Assembly (NCBI RefSeq): GCF_028009165.1
Contig: NC_079241.1
Coordinates: 1,674,001-1,738,000 of the forward strand
DNA: 64,000 nt
From: Akanthomyces muscarius
Lineage: Eukaryota > Ascomycota > Sordariomycetes > Hypocreales > Cordycipitaceae
Reading direction: 5' to 3'
The notes beneath the pieces are model-generated. The model was not told the origin of the DNA. It made no database searches and was given only the letters and a program-made list of their open reading frames with translations. This document shows, in pieces, positions 46,238 to 58,109 of this stretch (position 1 is its first letter; each line of letters begins with the position of its first letter). The position numbers and the translations under genes are program-made.

Positions 46238-47458
46238 TCAAAGCGGCTCCACGTTGAATGGTATCGGTTTGCCGGTGTGTGGACACAGTTTGGCCCGGGC
46301 CTTTATGTTGGCTCCGTTCTGCATCAACAGCAGTACGCCTGCTTCGAACCGTCTCTCGACTGCGAGATGTAGTGGCGTCCAGCCAACATTATCGTGGGCA
46401 TCAATGTCGAAATTATTCCTCTCGTGCTTATTCCAGTGCTCTAGCAGCGTCCTCAGAACCTCCAGTCGACGGTATAGCACGGCCCAGTGCAGTGGTGAGC
46501 GGCCTTCCTTGTCGAGCAAGCCGATGCGGGCACCATGAGACAGCAGCATCTGCACAACCGGCTCATTTTCCTGGATAGCTCCGTGGAAAAGCGGTGTCCG
46601 CCCGTTACTATCTGGACAGTTGATGCCTTCAGTGTCCTGCCGTAGCAGCATGCCGAGGATTCGCTCGTTTCCGCTTTGCACCGCAATGTGAATGGTGCTC
46701 ATCCACCCTTTGTCACACTTTGCGCCGTTCCCGTCACTGACGCTAGTTTGGGCTTCTCCTGCTATCTCCATCCGAGGGCTGGTGTCGATATTGGTGGCCT
46801 GCGCGTCAAAGGTGGCTCTGCGCTGAGAACCTGGGCGAGACACGCTGTCGATAGACGAGGCTGATGCTGATCCTTCGCCGACAGGAGTCCCATGCGAGCG
46901 ACCGGACGACGACGACGACGACGCATACGAAGCTAGAACGGTAGCTTGAGGTGTGGGCAAGCCAGGATACGACGTGCGCACTACCGTCGGCGCAGAAAAG
47001 CTCTGGTCGCACGACAAGGACTGGCTCGGCAATTCGGTAGGCAGGCTGGGAATGTCATAGTACGAATCAAAGCTGCCGTCAAAATACACGTCAAAGGCAA
47101 AGTCGTCTATCGACACGGTAGCCGGCGTCGTGGGCAGTCCATCGGGACCAACCCTAGTGTCGATGCATCCGAACAAGCTCGGCGAAGGCGGTGCACCAGA
47201 GACGAGCGGCGTAAACGTGGCTTGCTCGACTGTGTTGGATGATGATGGGCGCCGTGAATGGCCAGCAGAGGAACGGCGATTTGGCGTAGATGATGAAGCT
47301 TGGTTCTGGAGCCGCTTGTCTGGAATAACGGTCTTGGTCAGCCTTGGGCAAAGCTAATGGTTGCAAGGCAACTTACGACGAAACTTGCGTTGGGCGATGC
47401 GGTTTTGAACGCGACGCCGCTCGACGGGATCAGTGGGGAGCTGCACAGTGACATCCAT
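46238..47458 (-). CDS. bANK transcription factor (bZIP basic region plus ankyrin repeats)
   Basis: Exons 47458-47377 and 47319-46238 give 387 aa. Residues about 13-28 are a bZIP-type basic region (RRRVQNRIAQRKFR) but no leucine zipper follows. The middle is Ser/Pro-rich and disordered. Residues about 232-372 form four ankyrin repeats (for example GRTPLFHGAIQ, GRSPLHWAVLY, GWTPLHLAVE). Basic region plus four ankyrin repeats without a zipper is the design of ToxE, the regulator of HC-toxin genes in Cochliobolus, and its relatives. It is therefore the likely pathway-specific activator of this cluster. The two-exon model is chosen because acceptor CCAG at 47320 keeps the basic region in frame with the ankyrin part; a nearby AAG does not. 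Confidence 0.88.
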
Positions 47459-48209
47459 TCTTTCTATCTCGCTTGCGCAGACAGGGTAACTATCGGTTCC
47501 CAAAAAGAAACTGTTCGCTTAAAGACTTGATATGCTTTCTTTGTTCACTCGACAAGACTCTTGATGTTTCTAGCGTTTGTACGAGGTAAAGAGCCTGGTT
47601 CGTTGGCGACGGCCGCACGGGTTCCTCAGTAAGCCCTGTTTGCGCAATGGACGGGGCTTTCCTTCTCGAAAATCGTGGCGCAACATATCGGCCTTTTACG
47701 GGAAGCCACCCCCTCAGGGTGTTCGGATTCGCGGGAGTGTAGTTAGATCACGATAAGGGTCTGACCAAGGCCAGAATGAAAAAAATTATTAAGCCGAAAC
47801 TCATGATTTCTCTTGGCTCTTCTTCAGCTTCTCCCTTGAGCGGGGGAGGCTGAACGGCGCCACCACCTAAAGGAGAAGAGGTGCTATGCCCCTCCAACGA
47901 GGCTCCAAATATCTCAGCTTTCACTCAGCTTAGATGGGCCACTGCCGTACGAAAGGGGCGGAGCCGGCTTCGGCGATGCAAGAAGCGCGGCAACCAGGGC
48001 GAAGGCCGGGGCGATCTAGATTCCGAGCTACGGCATCTGAGTAGGCACTCATGGTGCCATGTGCCATGTTAAACGTGCTGAAGATGATTGGTATTTTCTT
48101 CTGGAAACCGACAACGCCCAGAATCGTTTCTAGATATATGCAGCCCGTAACCCAAACGCCGCCGTCCATGCCAGGACAATGGCCTGTCTTTTTACATGCA
48201 AAACTAAAA
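47459..48209. other. Intergenic region, regulator promoter
   Basis: About 750 bp between the regulator's start and the RED-like gene's end. No gene is supported. This is the right edge of the cluster. Confidence 0.55.
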
Positions 48210-49860
48210 TCACGACTTTCTCTGCTCCATCACCCTCAGCACATCCGCTGCACTATTCACATCGCCTTTGCGCTTCCGGTTCCGCTTTCTCTTCTTTCCA
48301 CCACCGCCACCGCCACCATCTTCGCCGTCGCCATCATCGCCCCACGCAGAGAGCTTGATGTCCCGGTCGTCAAAGTCTTCTTCATCCTCGTAGCGGCTCG
48401 TGCCGAAGCCCATGTCCATGTCTTCAGCGTCGCGGTCCACATTTTGGAGCAGCTTCTTGCGGCGCGCATCGTCTGCCTTGGCCTTTTGCGCCGCCTCGTC
48501 ATCTGAAGCCGAATCGTCGTCGTCGCCTGTGTCGCGTGGTCGTAGAGCCGCAGCACGTTTGATGGCAGCCATCATAGCTGGATCAGACATGGATGGCGCC
48601 TTGTTCTCCTGCTCGGAGAGAAGACTGGTCTTGGAGCCCTTGAAGTAGTCTGTATGGGCTTTGGGTCGTGGCGGTGGTGCCATTGACCCAGCTACTCTGG
48701 AGCTCTCCTCCTCGTCTTTGGCCTTCTTTTCGTCACCTTCATCGGAGTCAGAATCGGGTGCGTCCATGCCAGCAAGCGGGTCGTAGTCATCTCCCACGTC
48801 ATCGAATATATCAACATCCTCATCTTCTTCCACAATAGGCTCCTTGTTGCGATATTGTTCTGGCACCTCCATGCCGAGCGGCTTCGCATCCTTGTCTGGC
48901 ATGAGCAGCCCGTTATCGGCATCGTCCTTGGCGTCTGCCGGATGCAGCTTGCGAACCTTGCGTTTTTCGTGCCCATCTGCATCTACAATGATCATGACCT
49001 CGCGGCCCTTGCTGTCGCGCTCGATGCGTGTGCCAGGCTGCTGCTTGGCACCAATCTTGCGGAAGCGGTCGCCCAAGGCTGGCTCAGCCTCTGTTTTGGC
49101 CGCCGCTCGCGCGGCTTTGAATTCAGCGAGAATCTGGTCGCGGGTGCGTTTCTTGCCGGGTGCCAGCGCAACGGTAGACAGCTGGCCCTTTTTCTTGTCC
49201 GTCTTTTCCTTTTCGACCGCTTGTACTTCTTGGCTTTCGAGTTGATCAAACGCATCGTCGACATCCTCTTCTTCCTCTTGCGTCTCGTCTGCGTCTTGTT
49301 TCTTGCCCGAGTAGACGTCTTCGCCTCGTCGCACTCGTTCGAGAAGCTTAAAATCTAGACCCTTGACCAAGTGTGTGCTCTCCAAATCGCCGCCGGCAAT
49401 CTCAAATCGTAGTCGTTCGTAGGTCTCGTCGTCGATCTCCTCATTCTTCAGAGATTGTTCCAGTGCTTTTAACCGTTCAGCGCGATCATCAGCAGCCCTA
49501 GCTTCTTCTTCTTCTCGTTCCTTCGATCGGTCAGTGTAGCCGGCAGCCATCTTGACGCCCCGCGGCACTGCAGTCTTGAACTTTTTCGACGAGTTCGGCT
49601 GCTGGTTGCGCTGCGCCATTTGCTTCGCGAAATCGACCTGTCCATTGCCTACGGAACGCCTAGCTTTGTTCAGTTACAAATCGCCTGCTCCAGTGCCGTC
49701 TAGCCTCAACTTACGGCGTCATTGGGATGCTGGCTCTTTGTCGCGATCCGAGAGAGGAGCCTCCGGGCGAGTCAGCTGCCGGGCTGGGGGAGGTATCCTG
49801 TGCCTGTGATGCCTTGGCCGCGTTGGCTAGCATCATCTTGCGAAATTGTTCATTATTCAT
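48210..49860 (-). CDS. RED-like protein (spliceosome-associated)
   Basis: Exons 49860-49715 and 49659-48210 give 531 aa. Residues about 50-190 match the N-terminal region of RED/IK proteins (FAKQMAQRN, RGVKMAAGYTDRSKERE, THLVKGLDFKLLERVR). The rest is acidic and Lys-rich, low in complexity, ending in a basic KKRKRNRKRK cluster. RED is a component of the activated spliceosome (B complex) in animals, and fungal relatives are thought to act likewise in the nucleus. The 55-nt intron (GTAAGT...CTAG) joins the short first exon in frame. It shares a 523-bp divergent promoter with REV1. Confidence 0.82.
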
Positions 49861-50383
49861 GACGACGGCCGTCAAAGGCTTGCTGTTGTGTCTGCCTGTG
49901 ATTTTCCCAACGAGCAAAACAAGAGGTGTGACCAGCCTCGCTGTAGTGTGACGTGTAGTGGGCCGCTGGTTGCGCTAAAGCCGATGCACTGAAGACCACT
50001 AAAAGCGCACATCACAGCGTGCACAGCGCTAAAGACCCCCAAAACAGTCACTGCAGAGTCCGACTTCCAAAGCAACAGTCACGAGGTTCCGTGTTGGCAC
50101 CGCGCTGGTTCCTCTCCACTTTACGCGATTGCCTTTGCCACGCTCTGCTCACATTGACTTTTGTTTTCACACTTTGCGCCGAGAAATTCACGATTTGTTA
50201 TCATCATGTGCTTTGCTTTTTACTCTCTGCGCATGAACTTATTATGTCGCTGACTGCTGTTTGCATGCGACGGCAGTACTACCTCTCCCGGCGCATGCGA
50301 CATTGCCATAATTGCTCCAGCGCTCTCAAGCTATCCAGATCCGCGCGCCGCAGCGAACAGGCAGCGCTGCTCCGCACGACACC
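49861..50383. promoter_or_regulatory. Divergent promoter, RED-like and REV1
   Basis: 523 bp between two divergent start codons. I recognise no specific element. Confidence 0.55.
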
Positions 50384-53300
50384 ATGGGAAGCGTGCTAGA
50401 TAAGAATTCTTCGAGCGTGAGGAAGCGCATCGAGAGCCACACCTTTGAAAATGAAGAGGGTGAAGAATACGGAGGGAGCGAGTTCAATGGCTTTGGGGAC
50501 TACTTTCGCCGCAAAAAGCTCAAGCTCCAGAACAGGGACGCGAATCTGCGAGCAACGTCGGACAAGCCGCAGATATTTAAGGGTATCGTCGCGCATGTTA
50601 CTGGCTATACGCAACCTCCTCTGCATGTGTAGGTGCTCTGCTTCATGCACCCTCGCGGCTCGCTAATCCACGAGTAGTCTTCATCGCGATATTGTACAGC
50701 ATGGCGGCGGATTTTTGCAATACCTTGATTCAAAGACTATGGCTACACATATAATCGCGTCCACGCTGCCACCGAAGAAAAGCGTCGACTACAGTCGCTA
50801 TCGCATTGTGAAGCCGACATGGATCACCGAATCCATCAAAGCCGGCAAGTTGCTGCCCTGGGGTGATTATCGCGTGCTTGACGAGGGACCTCGCCAAAAG
50901 GTTCTCAAGTTTGACGGCTCCAAGGGCCTATCGCAGGCCAGCCCGACGGTCAGACAAGGCTACCGGGAACAGACGGAGAACAGCTTCTACACCTCTCAGC
51001 TACGAGCCTCAGGTCCTGCCGCCCAAGGCTGGAGCCAAGCGGTTGAGCAGCTGCAGACACCAAGCCACTCCGTGTCGAGCGATGACAAGTCCACCGAGAG
51101 GGACGTGTCGAGTATTGTGAAATCAGACAATTATGCAACCCCATCAACGGCGGTGGCCATGGCTGATTTGCCGGAATTCACTCCAGAGATAGATACGCCG
51201 ACAAAAATAATCCTTCCGCAGCGAGATTCATCTACCGCGCTGAAGCAACCGCCCAAAGAATTCTCCACGGACATGACTCCAGAGGAGCATAACGCGTGGC
51301 TCCTGTCAGATCCCCGCCTGCGTGAATCATCTTGCGCAAACCCAAACTTCTTGACCAAATTTTACGCCGAAAGTCGATTACACCATCTTTCAACCTGGAA
51401 GGCCGAGCTCAAGTCGTCCATGCAGCGCCTTGCGGGCCAAAAAGGTCTCTCAGAAAAAAAGTTCAAGACACGGCCGGGAGCTAGGCGCTACATCATGCAC
51501 GTCGACTTTGATAGCTTCTTCTGTGCCGTTTCGTTGAAGAAGTTTCCAGAATACATTGACAAGCCAGCTGCCGTTGCACATGGCGCGGGAAACGGCTCTG
51601 AAATTGCAAGTTGCAACTATCCTGCCAGAAGCTTCAGCGTGAAGAATGGCATGTGGATGAAGCGCGCAATGGAGCTGTGTCCCGATCTCAAAGTTTTGCC
51701 GTACGACTTTCCAGCATATGAAGCCGCGAGTAGGGCTTTCTATGAGGCAATCATGACTATCGGTGGAGTGGTGCAAAGTGTTAGCATTGATGAAGCTCTT
51801 ATTGATGCGACGGCTATTGTGCATCATGCCGCTGGCTCGCAAGGTGTCGGGGTGGAAGAGGGCAGTGTTTGGAGAGAGCAAGAAAAGGTTGAAGCTCTAG
51901 CCGCTGATCTACGGCAAAGGATCAAGGAGCTGACAGGATGCAATGTGTCGGTGGGCATTGGTGGGAATATCTTGCAAGCGAAAGTGGCCCTTCGAAAAGC
52001 CAAACCAGCAGGGCAGTACCAGTTGAAGCCCGAGGAGGTGCTCGATTACATCGGTGAGCTCAAAGTTGAGCAACTGCCAGGTGTGTCCTACAGCATCGGA
52101 GGTAAACTCGAGGAGTTGGGCATAAGACTTGTCAAAGACTTGCGCGATCTTTCTAAAGAAAAGCTCACGTCTGTCCTCGGTCCCAAAACTGGCGAGAAGC
52201 TTGCCGAGTACGCCCGCGGCGTTGATAGAACCGAAGTAGGTGGGCAGCCACCTCGGAAGTCAGTGTCGGCTGAAGTGAGCTGGGGAATCCGTTTTATCAC
52301 CCAGCAAGAGGCGGAAGATTTTGTTTCCAATCTATGCGAAGAGCTGGAGCGGCGTCTGCTGAATGAACAAGTCAAAGGTCGTCATCTTACTGTCAAAATT
52401 ATGCGCCGTTCGATGGATGCGCCACTGGATCCTGCCAAACATCTCGGCCACGGAAAGTGCGATACATTCAACAAGAGCGTTCCGTTTGGAGTTGGCACAC
52501 ACAACGCAGAGGTCATCGCTAAGGAGGCCATAGCGGTCTTACGGTCGTACAGGTTCAGTCCTGGTGACTTGCGTGGACTTGGTGTTCAAATGACCAAACT
52601 TGAGCCAATCAAGCAAGGCATCGCAGCATGCGATGGCAGCCAGAAGAGGCTGGAATTTACCACCTTTGTGAATCTCGGATCGGCCAAGAAGAAGAGCGAG
52701 TCTAAGCCGACTGACGACGCTGACTCTCACAAACGGCCCAAGTTTATGGAGAGATCAGGTTCCCTAGATGATCCCATTGCAGACGATCCTCTGACGCCAA
52801 GGAAACCAAAAGTGCACCTTGCCGTGGCGTTGGCTAAAGCAAGAGAGGATGACACAAAGGCAAAGACCCCTCTCAATATCGGAGGCACTCAGTTTCTAAT
52901 CCCCAGTAATATCGATCCTGCTGTCGTTGCCGAATTACCTAGCGATATTCGCAGTAAGCTGCTGGCGCAGAAATCCAGATCTTCCACTCCAAGCGCGGAC
53001 CTGCAGCCAAAGTCTCGATCGGAAAGTCCAGCAGTCGCGGACTTTTTGCCTTCGCAGGTGGATGCGGAAGTGTTCAACGCACTTCCAGAAGACATGAAGG
53101 CGGAGGTCCTGGCGCAATACGGCCGTAAGCCACCAGCCCGTGTGTCTCCCAAAAAGAATGCGCAAGGACAGAGAAATCCATCGACCCCTACAAAGCGAGG
53201 TGGAACCAAAGGAATGATGGGCAAAGCGCAGAGAGAGCGAGACGCCAGAGCAGGCGTGGTTCAGACAAACTTTGTGACAGCGCAACCTATCGGAGATGGG

Positions 53301-53825
53301 TTCACGGATGATTTGGAAGATTTGGATCCCGAGTTTCTGGCCGAGTTGCCCGAAGACGTGCGCAAGGAAGTCTTGGCGGACCACAGACGCCAGAAGCTTG
53401 CCCAGCGATCCGGCCTCGACGCGCCAGCACGACGTCCAGCGCATGCAGAAGCAGCGGGCAACGGATTATTGCCCGGTCGTCAACGTCGGATCGAGTTTCC
53501 TGCACCCCCACCTAAAGTCAACTTCTCCAGCTCGGGCGTGAGCTCGATGGCAGAGATGAAGGACCTTCTTGATGCCTGGCACACGGAGACGCGCCGTGAC
53601 GGCCCGCACCGGGGTGACGTGGATGTCTTTGAAAAGTACATTGCGCGTGTGGTGGGCGAGGAGCGCGACATGGAAAAGGCGACGACGTTGGTCAAGTGGC
53701 TAGACGTGTTGGTGGAACAAGACGGTGATGGCGGCGGCGGGAGAGATGCGTGGAGGAAGACCGTGGAAGGGGTCAAGACTGCGCTGCAAGAGGCGCTGAA
53801 GAAGCGCGGTTTAGGACCTGCGTGA
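50384..53825 (+). CDS. REV1: DNA repair protein REV1 (Y-family polymerase)
   Basis: Exons 50384-50628 and 50678-53825 give 1130 aa; the 49-nt intron uses donor GTAGGT. A BRCT domain covers about residues 60-150. The catalytic core opens with HVDFDSFF near 356 and has SIDEA near 451, the two acidic motifs that bind metal in Y-family polymerases. The palm, little finger and PAD regions follow. Three ubiquitin-binding motifs start near 827, 876 and 964, each with the LPxD/E core. The C-terminal domain (about 1030-1120) recruits other polymerases. REV1 inserts dCMP opposite lesions and scaffolds translesion synthesis with Pol zeta in the nucleus. Two UBMs are usual, so three is notable. Confidence 0.93.
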
Positions 53826-54043
53826 TGAATTTTATGACTTGATACCATTGTGCAGATTTGGAAAAGGGGCTCGTTTTGGAGAGTTTTTGATATTCTCTTG
53901 TACATGTGGCTCAAACTCCGATTAATATGTCCTTTTCGTGAATTCTCTCTCTCTCTAACATGATGAATCGCTCGCTTCTATTAAAACAAGAACATAAAGA
54001 AAGCCTCCTCAAGCCCAGCCCGCATGGCAACGAAATCAAGCCA

Positions 54044-54657
54044 TCAGAAAAGCACCCCCATATAGATGATTAGGAGCGTCATGGCAGCGCCCACACCATG
54101 CGCGAGCAGGTTGCGCGGCGCAGACGACATGCGGTACACGTTGAGCTTGAGCTGCCCGCCGCACGCCTGGGTCTTGTTGCCCGCGCAGGGAAAGTTGCAC
54201 TCTTTGTCGTCGAGCTTCTGCGCGATGCCCGCAATGTTTTCCGCGCACCAGCACTCTCTGTTGGCAACACCGGAGTTAGCATTTTCCATTCGTTTTTTTT
54301 TACAGTCGAGATCCCTCCGCAGGAGAGAAAATCGAGCGAAGTGCGAGGACAAAAGATATACCTGGACCATTCGACGCCGGCGTAGCGGTACTTTGTGTCG
54401 CCGGACTGGCAGAAGGCGAGGCACGCGGGCACCGTCATGGTGTCGGGCTGGACGTCGCTGGAGCCACCGGCGAGGGCGCGCGTGCCGGCGGAGCCCTCGG
54501 CGAGGGTCGTCTCGTTGTAGCAGCCGTGGTAGGTGTACTTGTGCGTGTCGTCGGTGTAGACCTGGACTTGTTGCGGCTGGGAGCCGTTGTCGTCATCGGC
54601 GGCGGCGGCAAGATGGCCCAGGGGCGCGACGAGGAAGAGGACCTGATGAGGCTTCAT
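54044..54657 (-). CDS. WSC-domain surface protein, likely GPI-anchored
   Basis: Exons 54657-54362 and 54257-54044 give 169 aa. A signal peptide (HQVLFLVAPLGHLAAAA) is followed by one WSC domain spread over both exons, with Cys-rich landmarks YHGCYNET, ACLAFCQS, ECWCAENI and the C...CGG end (NKTQACGG). The C-terminus is hydrophobic (AAMTLLIIYMGVLF), as in GPI-attachment signals or a short membrane anchor. WSC domains bind glycans, and in fungi occur in cell-wall sensors and wall enzymes. With no cytosolic tail it is more likely a wall or membrane glycan-binding protein than a signalling sensor. It converges with REV1. Confidence 0.8.
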
Positions 54658-56061
54658 TCTTCTCAGTCTGGGTCGAGGGTGTGGACGGCTCTTGAGGCGT
54701 TATTGCATCGGATTGATGGAGTTTTGAAGTAGTTTACGTATTTATGAAGTGTTTATGAAGTGTTCATGGAAAAGAAGTGAGATTAGAGGGAACTCGATGT
54801 GAGAGTCGTTGAGGCCTTGAGCGATTGGGTGCGGCGCAAGGGTCTGAGCGCCATGACTACTTTATTTAGCGCCATGGTGCAGTGATAGGTAGGCACCTAC
54901 CTAGCGTTATTTTATCTCGCAAAATTCGACTGCAGCTCTGCTGCCAAGGGTACGAAACTTGAAAAGCCAAGTGACATCTCGGCAAAGCTCTGTCTTTTTC
55001 TTTCCAGAAATGCGCTGCAGAATGCGTTGGTACTGACGCAGCGCGGTATTTGGCAAGATGAAGCGCATGGAACTGGTTGGTTCGGCTGGCGACACACTGA
55101 GTCGTGTTTCCTGTGCGCTGCACACAGTGACCTTGATTTTTTTGAAGTATTTTATTTCATATTCTTGGATGCAATATTCTTGACTTCTAGCTCTTTTAGT
55201 ACATTATCTTAGATACAGAATAAGCTCGCTCTTCTGAGTGCAGATTATTGTCGATGCACTTAACGGTCTAGCAAGCTACATTATTCAGCTCAAGGACAAA
55301 AGAGTTGTCTCACTATCTGATTCAGGGTTTTCTTGGAATTTCTTCAATATCCTGAGCAAGTATTGCCAGTATTGCATCTTTCTAATCGTACCTACTTGCT
55401 AGACGCAAGATATCTGCTAGCGAAAGGTGCCACCAAGTTAGTTAGTGCCTGACTTGCCCATCGATGGGTCCCTTTACAGCTGACGGTAGCGTCGCGCGGA
55501 AATGAAGCTCCAGGTACTGGCTCACGCTGAACGCAGCTCCCCCACAGTGGATGCCACAGCCTTGCACCTGGGTAGAAGCTGAAAGAATTAGAGATGCTAG
55601 TAAACAGAAAAGGGAAGACAGCAGAGACGAGATTAATAATAACAAAAGAAAGAAGAGCAATAAGCAAGATGAAACGAGTGTAAAATAAAAATAAAACCAA
55701 TGCGAGGCATATTATACTTGGTTTGTTGTTGTCTGTTCCTGGTAGCTAACGTTAGTGTTTCTCCCTGCGCCCACGCGAGCGGCGAGCGCCACAACAAAAC
55801 CTGAACCCCAGCCAAGCCAAGACGAGCCGCCCCAGAACTTTACAGCTGTCCAATCCCCAGTCGCTTCTTTTCTCATTTTCCGCAACGGTCTTCTTTTCAC
55901 ACTTGAAATCGCCTCTCTTCGACTTGCGTCGACCTGCGCTTCCATAACCGAGAAGACAAAGAATCGCGTCGCGTCTCATCGCAACTTACCGATACCGTAC
56001 TCACCGAGCCCGTGTTTCTTTTTGATCGATTTCCTTCCCCGCACGAATACCGACCGACACC
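54658..56061. other. Intergenic region, WSC and SHR3 promoters
   Basis: About 1.4 kb between divergent genes. Pyrimidine-rich stretches precede the SHR3 start, as is common for fungal promoters. No gene, RNA or repeat is supported. Confidence 0.5.
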
Positions 56062-56819
56062 ATGGGTTTCTTCGACGGATGGATTGACTGGACCAAGACG
56101 ACCAAGTCCAAGAACTACCGAGGTTCCGGGTCTTTTGCGACGCTCATGATCATTGGACGTACGTCTCTCCCTCCCCTTTGCCTTTACCCTGGGCTGCGCA
56201 GGCCTCTCTGTCCTTTCGGTCGTTAACTTCCGTCCCAGCTACCTGCTTCTTCCTCGGCATCCTCTTCGCCTCGTTCCCCTACGACTTCCCCCTGCTATGG
56301 AGCAAGGAGCCGCTCGCCGCCGACTTTCTGCCGCAGCTCGAGGCGCACCTCAAGTTCATGCACGCCGCGCCGCCCCTCATCCACCGCATGCTCAACATCA
56401 TGGTCTTTGTCGCCTTTGCCGGCCTGCTCATCAAGCTCTTCCGCCCCTCCGAGGCCAACTTTCTCTTTGACGGCGCCTCGCTGATACTGTACGTCATCGG
56501 CGCCGCCACCTACATGACCAACATTGTGCGCGGCCTGCGCGCCCTCAGCGACGGCGTCTGGGACCAGCCCGAGTTTGCCAAGACGCGCCGCGGCGAGAGC
56601 GACGGCGAGTACATCCTCGGCAAGGAGGACAGCCTGCGCGTCATGTCGGCCAGCAACACCATACTAGCGCTCGTCCTCATCGGCGTCCTGGTGCTGCAGG
56701 CCGGTCAGTGGTACGCGGAGAAGCGCGACCGCGACGAGGACGAGGCCGACGACAAGAGAAAGGAGGCGGCTGGTCCAGCGTCGCCCAGGTCGCCCAAGAA
56801 GTCGAAAAAGAGGGACTGA
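56062..56819 (+). CDS. SHR3: ER packaging chaperone SHR3
   Basis: Exons 56062-56158 and 56239-56819 give 225 aa. It starts MGFFDGWIDWTKTTKSKNYR and has four hydrophobic segments (about 25-42, 78-97, 108-125 and 170-188). The tail is charged and Lys-rich (KKSKKRD), consistent with ER retention. This is the layout of Shr3, an ER membrane chaperone that helps amino-acid permeases fold and enter COPII vesicles. The intron (GTACGT...CCCAG) falls just before the first conserved membrane stretch. It should affect uptake of amino acids generally. Confidence 0.88.
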
Positions 56820-58109
56820 ATGGATAAAGGAGAAAACGGGGAACGGGCTATGTTGTAATATGTGCACGTTTTCATGATCAGGAGCGACCTTGCGTGACTG
56901 AGGGAGTCCTCTGCGTGCGTGACCGCTTGCGCGGCGCGGCCTTTGCGTTTATTAGGTTCGGCAGACTGTACGATTTCGGATAATCGGCTCTGGAAAAACA
57001 TGGAGAAATGTTTTTTTTTTGGACTAGTAAATTGCATGTCAATGTTCCGTGTGGTGTGCATCGGTGTCTGTGTGTATGGCATTCAAGCCGAGGCAGATCT
57101 ACGCTACGTCATTTGAGGCTTAGAACGGTGTGTAGTATCGAAGGCCATGGCGACACTTGACACAATACCACTGCGCGGTATTCGGTCACTACCCATATCG
57201 ATTGTCAACAGGAAATGCCTCAAGGCGGTATGAGCTCCGAGAAAAGCAGGCGACTTCCTGTTTGACCTAGCCCGTTCTTTGTAGATCGGCCGGCGCGCGA
57301 GCCAAACCAGTCGTCCTGTCAGCACTGTCTGAGGCCTGGCAGGCAACTAGGCAGGCAAGGAGGTAGGTAGGATCGAGCGCACTGATGAAAGGTACCAAAA
57401 CATCAAACTAAAAAAGCTTGACCACCCACCGCTACAAGCCGACGCGGACGCGGCAAACAGATGCCGATTCCTGATCCACCGCCATTCAATGTCGCTGTCC
57501 CATTGCGTTTCGTTCCGTCAGCCGGTTGATTCTCGACCGCCGCCTTTGGTGGGGGTTTTTTTTTTTGGCTATGCTTGCCCAATGTGGCCTGCGGCAGCAG
57601 CAGCAGCATGTCGCAGGGGACCTGAGAGAAATATTGGCCGCTCACCTGCGCCGTTCTATAATAAACCCTCCGTGTCCCCCTCTTCTGTTTAATCCCCTCA
57701 CCTTCTTTTCTGCTTCTTTCTTCATCTCACTCGCTGTCGTTTTGGCTTGCAGCTTTGCATCGGCAATCGTTCGTCACTCTCCACCGCCACACTAACTCTG
57801 GTCAGTGACCAACCAGCCAAAAAAAAAAATCCAAAAAATCCACCGGTATCGCAACTACAAAATCTGTACGACACATCTGACATTCTGCACCCCCGCCATC
57901 TCAACAAGCAGACGCCACTACCCGTTTGCTACGCCGTGACAGCTCGCCACAAACGCTCCGAGGCGGTACGAGCTGCCTTTTGGCCCAGGTGCTGACTGCC
58001 TCCCGACGGCATCGCGCTGGCGGCTTGAAGAGCAACAGACGTGCAAGAAAAATCCACATCCCCGTCAGAATCAAGCATCCAAGCTCCGCTCCCTCCTCGA
58101 TCACCGAGC
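56820..58109. other. Intergenic region
   Basis: About 1.3 kb between two plus-strand genes. It contains poly-A/T and pyrimidine-rich tracts (about 57560 and 57690-57730), probably promoter and 5' UTR of the ornithine carrier. No gene is supported. Confidence 0.5.
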
